From Actinidia chinensis (Eukaryota; Streptophyta; Magnoliopsida; Ericales; Actinidiaceae), in contig CM018890.1 of assembly GCA_009663005.1 (NCBI GenBank), positions 10,810,823 to 10,874,822 of the forward strand: a DNA stretch of 64,000 nucleotides, in the 5' to 3' direction. A program made the position numbers and the translations under genes. This document shows positions 18,901 to 33,710 of the stretch, in pieces; within the stretch, counting starts at the first letter, position 1; each line of letters starts with the position of its first letter. Under the pieces are notes generated by a model. That model saw only the letters and a list, made by a program, of their open reading frames with translations, ran no database searches and was not told the origin of the DNA.

Positions 18901-21900
18901 ATTTTTAAAATTACACTTGGGTCCTTAACCTTTCTGAATTTTTTAAATTTATTCCTCCCAGGGTTTAAGTTTTTAAAAATTACACTTTGGTTCCTAATTA
19001 CACTTTGGTCCCCGGCATTTTTGAATTTTTTCAATTTAGTTCACCCAAAAATTTCTATAAACGGATATTTATGCCCGTATTAAAGTTTAGCTTCATAAGT
19101 TTTTAAAATCTACATTTTGGTCCCTTAATTTTTTGATATTTATAATTTGACCACTAAAGTTATTAAAATTATAATTTGGTCTGTGATACTTCTGAAATTT
19201 ATCAATTTATTCCCCAAAGATTTAAGTTTTTAGAAATTACAGTTTTATCCTTGAATTTTTTGATATTTATAGTTGACCTTAAATATTTTAAAACTACACT
19301 TGGTGCCTGTCCTTTCTGAACCTTTTCATTTTGGTCCGCCAAGGTTTTCTTTCTATTAAAGTTTTAAAATTAAAATTTGGTTCCTCATTTTTCTAATACC
19401 TTTTAATTTAGTCCCCCTTATATTTAAATTTTTGAAAATTTTACTTTGGACCCTTGCCTTTCTGAATTTTTTCAATTTAGTCCTCCAAGGTTTTCTTTCT
19501 TTCTGGATATATATGCAAGAGTTGCAGTTTTTAAAATTAAGGCTTAGTTCCTAGACTTTTTGATATTTGCAGTTTGCTTCCTAAAGTTTATAAAACTACA
19601 CTTTGGTCCCTGACTTTTTTTAATTTTTTCAATTTAGTTCCCCTAAAGTTTTAGTTTTTAATTATTACACTTTAGTCCCTAATGTTTCTATTTTTTTTAT
19701 TTAGTTCCCTCAATATTTAATTTTTTAAAAATTACACTTTGGCCCCTAGTATTTTTGAGTTTTTTTAATTTAGTCCACCCAAGATTTTCTTTCTAACCGT
19801 ATATTTATGCCCGCATTGAAGTTTTGCCTCATAGGTTTTTGAAATTTATATTTTGCTCCCTTGACTTTTTGAAAATTATAGTTTGGACCCTGAATTTTTT
19901 GATATTTATAGTTTGACCCCTAAAGTGATTAAATTATAATTTGGTCCTTGATATTTCTGAATTTTTTCAATTTAGCCTCCCAAGGGTTCAAGTTTTTAGA
20001 AATTACAATTTTATCCTTGGATTTTTTGATATTTATTGTTTGCCCTTAAAGGTTTTAAAACTACACATGGTCCTTGGCCTTTTCGAACTTTTTCATTTTG
20101 GTCCGCCAAGGTTTTCTTTCTATTCGGATATATATGCTAGGATTGATGTTTTGTCCCATAAGATTTTGAAAATTAGAGTTTGGTCCTTAAACTTTTTGAT
20201 ATTTACAGTTTGCTCGATACAATTTTTAAAATTATACTTCGGTCCATGGTCTTTCTGAATTTTTTAAATTCAATCCCCTAAAATTTTAAGTTTTTGAAAA
20301 TTACATGTTGCTCCCTGGCCTTTTCGAATTTCTTCAATTAAGTTCTCCCAATATTTTCTTTCTTTTCGGATATATATGCGAGGATTTCAATTTTGTTCCA
20401 GAAGTTTTTAAAAATTAAAGTTTGGTCTTAACACTTTTTAATACTTATAGTTTGAAAATTATAGTTTGGACCCTTGATTTTTTGATATTTATAATTTGCC
20501 CCTTAAAGTTATTAAAATTATATATTGGTCCTTGATATTTCTGAATTTTTTCAATTTAATCCCCAAAAGATTTAAGTTTTTAGAAATTACAGTTTCATCA
20601 TTTGATTTTTTGATATTTATAGTTTTCCCTAAAAGTTTTTAAAACTACACTTGGTCCATGGTATTTCTGAACCTTTTTATTTTGGCCCGCCAATATTAGG
20701 ATATATATGCTTGGATTGAAGTTTTGTGCCATAATTTTTTGAATATTAGAGTTTGGTCCTTCAACTTTTTGATATTTACAGTTTTGCTCGATAAAGTTTT
20801 TAAAATTATACTTTGGTCCATGGTCTTTCTAAATTTTTTAAATTCAATCTCCTAAAATTTTAAATTTTTGAAAATTACATGTTGGTCTTTGGCCTTTTCT
20901 AATTTTTTCAATTAAGTTCTCCCAATATTTTCTTTCTTTTCGGATATATATGCGAGGATTTCAATTTTGTTCCAGAAGTTTTTAAAAATTATAATTTGGT
21001 CCCAACACTTTTTGATACCTATAGTTTGCCCCATAAAGTTTTTAAAATTATACTTTCGTCCCTTGCCTTTCTAAATTTTTTCAATTTAGTCCTCCAAGGG
21101 TTTCTATCTTTCTGGATATATATGGAAGAATTGCAGTTTTGTGTCATAAGTTTTTAAAAATTGAGGCTTGGTTCTTAATGGATATATATGGAAGAATTGC
21201 AGTTTTGTATCATAAGTTTTTAAAAATTGAGGCTTGGTTCTTAGACTTTTTGATATATGTAATTTCCTTCCCAAATTTTATAAAATTACACTTTAGTCCC
21301 TGACATTTCTTAATTTTTTGAATTTAGTCCCTTAAGATTTTCTTTCTTCCTGGATCAATATACGAGAATTGAAACTCTCTCTTATCTTTTCAAAAATTAT
21401 AGTTTGGTCCCTGATTTTTTTGATATTTATAGTTTACTCTTAAAGTTTTTAAAATCACACTTGGGTTCTTAGCTTTTCTGAATTTTTTCAATTTAGTCAC
21501 CCCAAGGTTTAAGGTTTTCATTATTACACTTTGGTCCCTAGTGTTTTTTTAATTTAGTCCCCTCAATATTTAATTTTTTGAAAATTTCACTTTGGTCCCC
21601 GATATTTTTAAATTTTTTTAATTTAGTCCACCCAAGACTTTCTTTCTAACCGGATATTTATGCCCGCATTGAAGTTTTGCCAAATAAGTTTTTGAAATTT
21701 ATATTTTGGTACCTTGACTTTTTAAAAATTATAGTTTGGACCCTGGATATTTTGATATTTATAATTCGCCTTCAAAATTTCTAAACTACACTTTGTCCCT
21801 AGTCTTTCTGAACCTTTTTATTTTGGCCCGCCAAGGTTTTCTTTCTATTAGGATATATATGCTAGGATTGAAATTTTATGCCATAAGTTTTTGAATATTA

Positions 21901-24011
21901 AGTTTGGTCCTCCAACTTTTTGATATTTATAGTTTGCTCGATAAAGTTCTTAAAATTATACTTTGATCTATGGCCTTTCTGAATTTTTTAAATTCAATCC
22001 CCTAAAATTTTAAGTGTTTAAAAATTAAATGTTGGTCCCTGGCCTTTTCAAATATTTTCAATTAAGTTCTCCCAATATTTTCTTTCTTTTCGAATATATA
22101 TACGAGGATTTCAATTTTGTTCCAGAAAGTTTTTAAAAATTATTATTTGGTCCCAGCACTTTTTAATACTTAGAGTTTGCCCCATAAAATTTTGAAAATT
22201 ATACTTTCGTCCTTTGCCTTTCTGAATTTTTTCAATTTGGTCCTTTAAGGTTTTCTTTCTTTTTGGATAAATATGCAAGAATTACAGTATTGTGTCATAA
22301 GTTTTTAAAAATTAAGGCTTGGTTCCTAAACTTTTTGATATATGTAGTTTGCTTCCTAAATTTTATAAAATTACACTTTGATCCCTGACATTTCTTAATT
22401 TTTTGAATTTAGTCCCCTAAGGTTTTCTTTGTTCTTGCATCTATATGCGAGAATTGAAACTATCCCACATTTTTTCAAAAGTTAAAGTTTGATCCTGAAT
22501 TTTTTGATATTTATAGTTTATCCCTAAAGTTTTTAAAATCACACTTGGGTCCTTAGCCTTTCTAAATTTTTTCAAGTTAGTCCACCTAAGGTTTAAGTTA
22601 TTGATCATTACACTTTGGTCCCTAATGTTTCTAAATTTTTTATTTAGTCCCCTCAATATTTAATTTTTTAAAAATTACACTTTGGTCCCTAGCATTTTTG
22701 AATTTTTTTAATTTAGTCCACCCAAGATTTTCTTTCTAATCGGATATTTATGCCCGCATTGAAGTTTTGCCTCATAGGTTTTTGAAATTTATATTTTGGT
22801 CCCTTGACTTTTTGAAAATTATAGTTTGGATCCTGGATTTTTTTTATATTAATAGTTTGCACCCTAAAGTTATTAAAATTATATATTGGTCCTAGATATT
22901 TCTGAATTTTTTTAATTTAGTACCCAAATATTAAAGTTTTTAGAAATTACAGTTTCATCATTGAATTTTTTGATATTTATAGTTTACCCTTAAAGTTTTT
23001 AAAACTACTCTTGGTCCCTGGTCTTTCTAAACCTTTTTATTTTGGCCCGCCAAGGTTTTCTTTCTATTAGGAAATATATGTTAGGATTGAAGTTTTGTGC
23101 CATAAGTTTTTGCGTATTAGAGTTTGGTCCTTCAACTTTTTGATATTTATAATTTGCTCAATAAAGTTCTTAGAATTATATTTTGGTCCATGGTCTTTCT
23201 AAATTTTGTAAATTCAATCCGCTAAAATTTTAAGTTTTTAGAAATTACATGTTGGTCCCTGGCCTTTCCGAATTTTTTCAATTAAGTTCTCTCAATGTTT
23301 TCTTTTTTTTTTTTGGATATATATGCAAGGATTTCAATTTTGCTCTAGACTTTTTGATACTTATAGTTTCCCCCATAAAGTTTTTGAAATTATAATTTGA
23401 TCCCTCATTTTTCTAATACCTTTTAATTTAGTCACCCCAATATTTAAATTTTTAAAAATTATACTTTCGTCCCTTGCCTTTCGCAATTGTTTGAATTTAT
23501 TCCTCCATGGTTTTCTTTCTTTCTGGATATATATGCAAGAATTGCACTTTTGTGTCATAAGTTTTTAAAATTTAAGGCTTGATTCCTAAACTTTTTGATA
23601 TTTGCAGTTTGCTTCCTAAATTTTATAAAATTATACTTTGGTCCCTAATATTTCTTAATTTTTTCAATTTAGTCCCCTAAGGTTTTCTTTGTTCCTGGAT
23701 CTAAATGCGAGAATTGAAACTATCCCATAATTTTTAATAAAATATAGTTTGGTCCCTAAATCTTTTAATATTTCTAGTTTACCCCTAAAGTTTTTAAAAT
23801 TACACTTTGGTCCTTAGCCTTTCTTAATTTTTTTAATTTAATCCCCCTAAGATTTAAGTTTTTAAAAATTATACTTTGGTTCCCTCATCATTCTAATTTT
23901 TTTTAATTTAGTCCCATCAATATTTAATTTTTAAAAATTACACTTTAGTCCCCTAAAGTTTTTCAATTTAGTCCCCCAAGATTTTCTTTCTAATTAGATA
24001 TTTATGCCCAC
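12961..24011 (+). repeat. Satellite family 2, T-rich orientation
   Basis: A long AT-rich tandem array. The recurring unit alternates two roughly 26-bp halves, for example AAAATTACACTTTGGTCCCT-GACATTT and GAATTTTTTCAATTTAGTCC-CCCAAGG, giving monomers of about 50-56 bp. At intervals of a few hundred bp there is a longer box of the form GGATATATATGC-AGGATTGAAGTTTTG-CATAAG, in several variants (GGATATTTATGCCCGCATTG; GGATATATATGCAAGAATTG; GGATCTATATGCGAGAATT). Neighbouring units are well diverged, and no single strict higher-order period is evident by eye. All short open frames inside are repeat by-products. Confidence 0.92.
21114..21245 (+). repeat. Recent 66-bp tandem duplication within satellite family 2
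   Basis: The segment from GGATATATATGGAAGAATTG through GAGGCTTGGTTCTTA occurs at 21114 and again at 21180, with essentially one change (GTGTCATAAG versus GTATCATAAG). It shows ongoing short-range duplication in the array. Confidence 0.85.
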
Positions 24012-25840
24012 AAAAAATCCACGGATGAAAGTATCATTTGTAAAAGTTTAAACCTTCGGAGGACTAAAGTGTAATTTTAAAAACTTTATGAAGCACAAAC
24101 TAGAAATATCAAAAATTCTAGGGATTAAATTGCAATTTTTAAGAATTTAAACTTTCGGGAGACTAAATTAAAAAAATTCAGAACGATCAGGGAGCAAATT
24201 ATTATTTTCATAACTTTAGGTAGCAAATTGTTAATATCAAAAATTCCAGCGCCCAAACTATAATTTTTAAAAAGTCAAGGGACCAAAATATAAATTTCAA
24301 AATCTTATAAGGCAAAACTTCAATGTTGTCACAAATATTCGGTTAGAAATAAAATTTTGGGACTAAATTAAAAAATTCAAAAATGCCAAGGACCAAAGTG
24401 TAATTTTTAAATAATTAAATATTAAGGCACTAAATTAAAAAAATTTAAAAATTCCAGGAATCAAACTGTAATTTTTAAATAATTAAATATTAAGGGACTA
24501 AATTGAAAAAATTCTAAAAGATTAGGGATCAAATTATAATTTTAATAACTTTTAGGGGCAAATTGTAAATATCAAAAAACTCAGGTTCTAAACTATAATT
24601 TTCAAAAGTCAAGGGACCTAAATGTAAATTTCAAAAACTTACAAGAAAAAACTTCAATGCGGGCATAAATATGCGGTTAGAAAGAAAATCTTGGGTGGAC
24701 TAAATTGAAAATTCAAAAATGCTAGGGACTAAAGTGTAATTTTTAAAAAATTAAATACTAGGGGAACTAAACTAAAAATATTAGAAAGATTAGGGATCAA
24801 AGTATAATTTTTAAAAACTTTATGGGATGCAAACTATAAATAACCAAAAATCTAGGGATGAAACTATAATTTCTAAGAACTTAAACTTTCGGGGGACTAA
24901 GTTGAAAAAATTCAGAAATATCAGGGAAAAAATTATAATTTTAATAACTTTAGTGGGTAGACCGTAAATATCAAAAAATCCAGGGTTCAAATTATAATTT
25001 TCAAAATGTCAAGCGACCAAAATGTATATTTTAAAAACTTATGAGGTAAAACTTCAACGCTGGCATAAATATTCGATTAGAAAGAAAATCTTTAGAGGAC
25101 TAAATTAAAAAAATTCAAAAAAGTCAAGGACCAAAGTGTAATTTTTAAATAATTAAATATTGAGGGCACTAAATTGAAAATATTCAAAAATGCCAGGGAC
25201 CAAAGTATAATTTTAAAAACTTTATGGGTGTAAATTATAAATATCAAAAACTTCAGGGATGAAACTGTAATTTCTATAGTCTTTAACCTTCTGGGGACTA
25301 AATTAAAAAAAATTAGGAAGATCAGGGACCAAATTATAATTATAATAACTTTAAGGGGCAAACTGTAAATATTAAAAATCCAGAGTCCAAACTATAATTT
25401 TTAAAGAGTCAAAGGACCACAATATAAATTTCATAAACATACGAGGCAAAAGATCAATGCGAGCATAAATATCCGATTAGAAAGAAAATTTTGGGTGGAC
25501 TAAATTGACAAAATTCAAAAATATCGGGGACCAAAGTGTAATCTTTAAAAAATTAAATAGTAGGGGAACTAAATTAAAAATAATTAGAAAGATTAGGGAC
25601 CGAAGAGTAATTTTCAAAAATTTTATGGGGTGCAAACTATAAATATCAAAAAATTTAGGGATGAAAATATAATTTTCAAAAACTTAATCCTTCGAGGGAC
25701 TAAATTAAAAAAATTTAGAAAGGTCATAGAGCGAATTATAATTTTAGTAACTTTAGAGGGAAAACTGTAAATATCAAAAAATTCAGGGTCCAAACAATAA
25801 TTTTCACAAAGTCAAGGGAGAAAAATGTAAATTTCAAAAA

Positions 25841-25910
25841 CTTCTGAGTCAAAACTTCAATACTAGCATAAATAACTTCTGAGTCAAAACTTCAATACTG
25901 GCATAAATAT
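25841..25910 (-). repeat. 35-bp tandem duplication at a GCATAAAT box
   Basis: CTTCTGAGTCAAAACTTCAA-TACT-GCATAAATA occurs at 25841 and 25876, duplicating half of the conserved box element. It is a local slippage-type event. Confidence 0.8.
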
Positions 25911-28900
25911 TCGGTTAGAAAGAAAATCTCGAGAGTATTAAATTGAAAAAATTCAAAAATGCCGGGAACCAAAGTGTAATTTTTAAGTAATTAAATATTA
26001 GGGGCATTAAATTAAAAAAATTAGAAAAATTAGGGAACAAAGTGTAATTTTTCAGAACTTAAACCATGTAGGGACTAAATTAAAAAAATTCAAAAAGGCT
26101 AAGGACCCAAGTGTAATTTAAAAATTTTTAAGTGAACTATAAATATCAAAAAATTCAGGGACCAAACTGTAATTTTTGAAAAATTATGGGATAGTTTCAA
26201 TTCTTGCATATGGATCCAGAAACAAAGAAAACCTTAGGGGACTAAATTAAAAAAATTCAAAAATATCAGGGACCAATGTGTAATTTTATAAACTTTAGAA
26301 ACCAAACTATAAATATCAAAAAGTCTAAGAACCAAGCCTTAATTTTTAAAAACTTATGTGACAAAACTGCAATTCTTGCATATATATCCAGAATGAAAGA
26401 AAACCTTGGAATACTAAATTAAAAAATTTCAGAAAGGCAAAGGACCAAAGTGTAATTTTTAAAAATTTTATGGGATACAAACTATAAATATCAAAAAATC
26501 CAAAGATAAAACACTAATTTCTAAAAACATAATACTTCGAGGGACTAAATTGAAAAAATTCAAAAAGATTAGGTAGCAAATCATAATTTTAATAACTTTA
26601 GTGGGCAAATTGTAAATATAAAAAAAATTTAGAGTTCAAACTATAATTTTCAAAAAGTTAAGGGACCAAAATATGAATTTCAAAAACTTCTAAGCAAAAA
26701 CTACAATGCTAGCATAAATATTCGGTTAGAAAAAAATCTTGAAAGTATTAAATTGAAAAAATTTAAAAATGTCAGGGACCAAAGTGTAATTTTTAAGTAA
26801 TTGAACATCGGGGGTACTAAATTAAAAAAGTTATGGACCAAAGTATAATTTTAAAAATGTTATGGGTGCACACTATAAATATCAAAAAATGCAGAGATTA
26901 AAAAAAAATTTCAATTTTCAATTTTTAAGTAATTGAAATAATTCAGAGATGAAACTGTACTTTCTCAATAATTAAATCTTCTGGGGACCAAATTGAAAAA
27001 ATTTTGAAAGATCATAGACCAAATTATAACTTTAATAACTCTGGGGGACAAACTGTAAATATTAAAAAATCCACGGTCCAAACTATAATTTTTAAAAAAA
27101 TAAGGGACCAAAAGATAAATTTCATAAACATACAAGGCAAAACTTCAAAAAATTAAATACTGGGGAACAAAATTAAAAAATAGAAAGATTAGGGACCGAA
27201 GTGTAATTTCAAAATTTTTATGGGGTGCAAACTTCAAATATCAAAAAATCTAGGGATGAAATTATAATTTCTAAAAATTTAATCCTTCGAGGGATTAAAT
27301 CAAAAAAAAATCAGAAAAGATCAAGGAGCAAATTATAATTTTAATAACTTTAGTGGGCAAACGGTAAATATCAAAAAATTCAGGGTCCAAAGTATAATTT
27401 TTAAAAAGTCAAGGGAGCAAAATATAAGTTTCAAAAACTTCTGAGTCAAAACTTAAATGGTATCATAAAATATTCGGTTAGAAAGAAAATCTTGAGAGGA
27501 TTAAATTGAAAAAATTAAAAAATGCCAGGGACCAAAGTGTAATTTTTAAGTAATTGAATATTTGGGGCACTAAATTAAAAAAATTAGAAAATTATGGACC
27601 AAATTGTAATTTTAAAAACGTTATGGGGTGAAAACTATAAATATCAAAAAATTCAGAGTTGAAATTGTTATTTTTAAAAAGTTAAACCTTTGGGGGACCA
27701 AATTGAAAATATTCTGAAAGATCATAGACCAAATTACAACTTTAATACCTTTAGGGGACAAACTGTAAATATCAAAAAAATCTAGGGTTCAAACTATAAT
27801 TTTAAAAAAAGTCAAGGGACCAAAATATGAATTTTAAAAATATACAAGGCCAAACTTCAATGCGGGCATAAATATTCGGTTAAAAAGAAAATCTTGGGTG
27901 GACTAAAATGAAAAAATTCAAAAATACCGGGGACCAAACTATAATTTTCCAAAAATTAAATATTGGAGGAACCAAATTAAGAAAAATAGAAAGGTTAGGG
28001 ACCGAAGTATAATTTTCAAAAATTTTATGGGGTGCAAACTAAAAATATCAAAAAATATAGGGATGAAACTATAATTTCTAAGAGCTTAATTCTTTGAGGG
28101 TCTAAATTGAAAAAATTCAGAAAGATCATGAAGCAAATTATAATTTTAATAATTTTAGGGGGCGAACTGTAAATATCAAAAAATCCATAATCCAAACTAT
28201 AATTTTCAAAAAGGCAAGGGACAAAAATGTAAATTTCAAAAACTTCTGAACAAAACTTCAATGCTAGCATAAATATTCAGTTATGAAAGAAAATCTTCGG
28301 AGGACTAAAAATTCAAAAATGTTGTGGACAAAAGTGTAATTTTCAAATGATTAAATATTGGGGGCCTTCAATTGATAAAAAAATTCAAAAATACCGAGGG
28401 CCAAAGTATAATTTTCAAATAATTAAATATTGGGGGCACTAAATTAAAAAAATTAAAAAAATTACGGACCAAAGTATAATTTTTAAAACGTTATGGTGTG
28501 CAAACTATAAATATCAAAAAATATAAGGATAAAACTATAATTTCTTAAAACTTAAAACTTCGGGGGGCTAAACTAAAAAAATTTAAAACTATCGGGGACC
28601 AAGTGTAGTTTTAAAAACATTAAGGGCAAACTATAAATATCAAACAATCTTGGTATGAAAATATAATTTCTAAAAACTTAATCCTTCGGGGGACTAAACT
28701 AAAAAAATTCATAAATATTAGAGAGCAAATTATAATTTTAATAATTTTAGGGGGCAAACTGTAAATATCAAAAAATTCAAGGTCCAAACTATAATTTTCA
28801 AAATATAAAGGGACCGAAATATAAAATTTCAAAAGCTTTTGAGTCAAAACTTCAATACTAGCATAAATATCTAGTTAGAAATAAAATCTTGGATTGACTA

Positions 28901-31900
28901 AATTGAAAAAATTCAAAAATACCGGGACCAAAATATAATTTTCAAAAGATTAATGACGGATGGAGCCAAATTAAAAAAATAGAAAGATTAGGGACCGATG
29001 TGTAATTTTCAAAAATTTTATAGGGTGCAAACTATAAATATAAAAAAATCTAGGGATGAAATTGTAATTTCAAAAAACTTAATTCTTCGAGGGACTAAAT
29101 TCAAAAAATTCAATAAGAATGGGAAGCAAATTATAATTTTAAAAACTTTATGGGGTGCAAACTATACATATCAAAAAATACAGGGATAAAACTATAATTT
29201 CTTAAAACTTAAACCTTCGAGAGACTAAATTGAAAAAATTCAAAAAGATCGGGGACCATGTGTAGTTTTAAAAACATTAAGGGCAAACTATAAATATCAA
29301 AAAATCTTGGGTTGAAAATGTAATTTCTAAAAACGTAATCCGACGGGGGACTAAATTAAAAAAATTCAAAAAAGATCAGGAAGCAAATTATAATTTTAAT
29401 AACTTTAAGGGGCAAACGGTAAATATCAAAAAATCCAGGGTCCAAACTATAACTTTCAAAAAGTCAAGCAAGCAAAATGTAAATTTCAAAAACTTCAGAG
29501 TCAAAACTTAAATGGTATCATAAATATTCAGTTAGAAAGAAAATCTTAAGAGGATCGAACTGAAAAAATTCAAAAATATCGGGGACCAAAGTGTAATTTC
29601 TAAGTAATTAAAAATTTGGGGCACTAAATTAAAAAAAATAAAAAAATTATAGTCCAAACTGTAATTTTAAAAACATTATGGCGAAAACTATAAATATCAA
29701 AAAATTCAGAGTTGAAATTTTAATTTTTAAAAAGGTAAAGCTTCGGCGGACCAAATTGAAAAAAATTCGAAAGATCATAGACCAAATTATAACTTTAATA
29801 CCTTTAGGGGACAAACTGTAAATATCAAAAAAATCTAGGGTTCAAACTATAATTTTCAAAAAGTCAACGGACCAAAACATGAATTTTAAAAATATACGAG
29901 GCAAAACTTTAATGCGGGCATAAATATCCGGTTAGAAAGAAAATCTTGAGTGGACTAAATTATAAAAATTCAAAAATGCTAGGGACCAAAGTATAATTTT
30001 TAAAAAATTAAATACAAGGGGTACCAAATAAAAAAAAAAGATTAGGGACGGAAGTGTAATTTTCAAAAATTTTATGGGGTGCAACCTATCAATATTAGAA
30101 AATCTTGGGATGAAAATGTAATTTCTAAAAACATTAGGGAGCAAATTATGATTTTAATAATTTTAGGGTGCAAATTGTAAATATCAAAAAATTCAAGGTC
30201 CAAATTGTAATTTTCAAAAAGTCAAGGGACCGAAATGTAAAATTTCAAAAGCTTCTGAGTCAAAACTTCAATACTATCCAGTTAGAAAGAAAATTTTGGG
30301 TAGACTAAATTTAAAAAATTCAAAATTGCCAATCACCAAAGTATAATTTTCAAAAAATTAAATACGGGGGGAGCCAAATAAAAAAAATAGAAAGATTAGA
30401 GACTGAAGTGTAATTTTCAAAAATTTTATGGGGTGCAACCTATCAATATCAGAAAATCTTGGGATAAAAATGTAATTTCTAAAAACTTAATCCTTCGGGG
30501 GACTAAGTTAAAAAAATTCATAAAGATCAAGGAGCAAATTATAATTTTATAATTTTACGGGGGCAAACTATAAAATAAAAAATTCACGAGTCCAAACTAT
30601 TTAATTTCAAAAAGTCAAGGGACAACCAAAAGTGCAAATTTTCAAAAAAAATTTTGAACCAAAAAACTTCAATGCTAGCATAAATATTCGGTTATGAAAG
30701 AAAATCTTCAGAGTATAATTTTCAATTATTTAAATATTGCGGGCACTGAATTAAAAAAACTAGAGACCAAAGTATAATTTTAAAAAACTTTATGGGGTGC
30801 AAACTATAAATATCAAAAAATCCACAGTTGAAATTGTAATTTCTAAAAAGTTAAGCCTTCAGGGGACTAAATTTAAAAAATATAGAAAAAGTAGGGACCA
30901 AACTATAATTTTAATAACTTTAAGGGGCTAAATGTAAATATCAAAAAATTTAGGGTCCAACCTATAATTTTTAAAAAGTCAGAGGACCAAAATGTAAATT
31001 TAAAAAATGTATGAGGCAAAACTTCAGTGCGGGCATAAATATCCATTTAAAAGAAAATCTTGGGTGGACTAAATCAAAAAAATTCAAAACTTTTGGGTAG
31101 CAAGGTGTAATTTTTGAAAAATTAAATGCTGGGGCAACTAAATTAAGAAAATTAGAAAGATTAAGGACCGAAGTGTAATTTTTAAAGATTTTATAAGGTG
31201 CAAACTATAAATATTGAAAAAGCTTTGGGTGAAAATGTAATTTCTAAAAACCTAATCCTTCGGGGGACTAAATTAAAATAATTCAAAAAGATCAGGGAGG
31301 AAATTAAAATTTTAATAACTTTAGGGGGCAAATGGTAAATTTTAAAAAAATTCAGGGTCCAAACTATAATTTTTAAAAAGTCAAGGGATCAAAATATAAA
31401 TTTCAAAAACTTATGAGTCAAAACTTCAACTCTAGCATAAATATTAGGGTAGAAAAAAAATCTTTGATGAACTAAATTGAAAATATTCAAAAGAACCGAG
31501 GACCAAAGTGTAGATTTCAAATAATCAAATTTTTGGGGCACTAAATTAAAAAAATTAAAAAATACTAGGAACTAAAGTATAATTTTCATATATTTAAATA
31601 TTGCGGGCCCTAAATTAAAAAAACTAGAGACCAAAGTATAATTTTAAAAAACTTTAAGGGGTGCAAACTATAAATATCAAAAAATCCACAATTGAAATTG
31701 TAATTTCTAAAAAGTTAAGCCTTCGGGGGAATAAATTAAAAAAATTTAGAAAAAGTAGGGACCAAATTATAATTTTAATAACTTTAGGGGGCTAAATGTA
31801 AATATCAAAAAATAGAGGTCCAAACTATAATTTTTAAAAAGTCAAAGGACCAAAATATAAATTTAAAAAATGTATGAGGCAAAATTTCAGGGCGGGCATA

Positions 31901-33330
31901 AATATCTAGTTAGAAAGAAAATTTTGGGTGGACTAAATCAAAAAAATTCAAAAATGTTAGGGACCAAGGTGTAATTTTGAAAAAAATTAAATGCTGGGGC
32001 AACTAAATTAAAAAAATTAGAAAAATTAAGGACCGAAATGTAAATTTTGAAAATTTTATAGCGTGCAAACTTTAAATATCGAAAAAGCTTGGGGTGAAAA
32101 TATAATTTCTAAAAACATAATCCTTCGGGGGTCTAAATTAAAAAAATTCAAAAAGATCAGGAAGCAAATTATAATTATAATAACATTTGTTGACAAACGA
32201 TAAATTTTAAAAAATCCAGGTTCCAAACTATAATTTTTAAAAACTTATGAGGCAAAACTTCAACTCTAGCATAAATATTCTGTTAGAAAACAAATCTTTG
32301 AAGGACTAAATTGAAAATATTCAAAAGAGCGAGGACAAAGTGTAGTTCAAATAATTACATTTGGGGGCACTAAATTAAAAATTAAAAAAACGCAGGGACC
32401 AAAGTGGTGAATTTTCAAATATTTAAATATTGGGCGCACTGAATTCCAAAATTAAAAAAACTAGAGACCAATATACTTCTTAAAAAACCTTTATGGGTCA
32501 AATTATAATTCAAAAAATCACAGTTGAAATTGGAATTTCTAAAATTAAAGCCTTCGGGGAACTTAATTAAAAATTTAGAAATAGTAGGGACCAAATTATA
32601 ATTTTCATAACTTTAGGGGCTAAATGTAAATATCAAAAAATATAGGGTCCAAACTATAATTTTTAAAAACTCAGGGGAACAAAATATAAATTTCAAAAAT
32701 GTATGAGGCAAAACTTCAGTGCGGGCTTAAATATCCAATTAGAAAGAAAATTTTGGGTGGACTAAATTGATAAAATTCAAAAATGTTAGGGACCAAGGTG
32801 TAATTTTCAAAAATTAAATGCTGGGGCAACTAAATTAAAAAAAATTAAAAAGATTAAGGACCAAAGTGTAATTTTTAAAAATTTTAAAAGGTGCAAACTA
32901 TAAATATCGAAAAAGCTTGGGGTGAAAATGCAATTTCTAAAAACAAAATCCTTCGGGGGAAAAAATTAAAAAAATTTAAAAATATTAGGGAGGAAATTAT
33001 AATTTTAATAACTTTAGGGGCAAACAGTAAATTTTAAAAAATCTAGGGTCCAAACTATAATTTTCAAAAAGTCAAGGAACCAAAATATAAATTTCAAAAA
33101 CTTTTGAGGCAAAACTTTAACTCTTGCATAAATATTCGGTTAGAAAAAAAAACTTTGACGGACTAAATTGAAAATATTCAAAAGAATCGGGGACCAAAGT
33201 GTAAATTTCAAATAATCAAATTTTGGGAGCATTTAATTAAAAAAATTAAAAAATACCAGGGACCGATGTATAATTTCCAAATATTTAAATGTTGCGGGCA
33301 CTAAATTAAAAAAATAGAGACCCAAGTATA

Positions 33331-33710
33331 ATTTTAAAAAACTTTATGGGGTGCAAACTATAAATATCAAAATATCCAAAGTTGAAATTTTAATTTCTAA
33401 AAAGTTAAGTCTTTGGGGGACTAAATTAAAAAAACTTAGAAAAAGGACGGACCAAATTATAATTTTAATAACTTTGGGGGGGTTAAATGTTAATATCAAA
33501 AAATATAGGTCCAAACTATAATTTTAAAAAACTTTATGGGGTGCAAACTATAAATATCAAAATATCCAAAGTTGAAATTTTAATTTCTAAAAAGTTAAGT
33601 CTTTGGGGGACTAAATTAAAAAAACTTAGAAAAAGGACGGACCAAATTATAATTTTAATAACTTTGGAGGGTTAAATGTTAATATCAAAAAATATAGGTC
33701 CAAACTATAA
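33331..33710 (-). repeat. 190-bp tandem duplication within satellite family 2
   Basis: The segment starting AAAAAACTTTATGGGGTGCA and running through AAGGACGGACCAAATTATAA to ATATAGGTCCAAACTATAAT is present twice with a 190-bp period. The copies are almost identical (GGGGGGTT versus GGAGGGTT near the end). It adds one extra partial unit to the roughly 850-bp register, consistent with unequal exchange. Confidence 0.85.

Noticed and set aside
19941..20258. 105-codon open frame on the plus strand
   Set aside because: It is made of the same sat2 units as its neighbours; open by chance.
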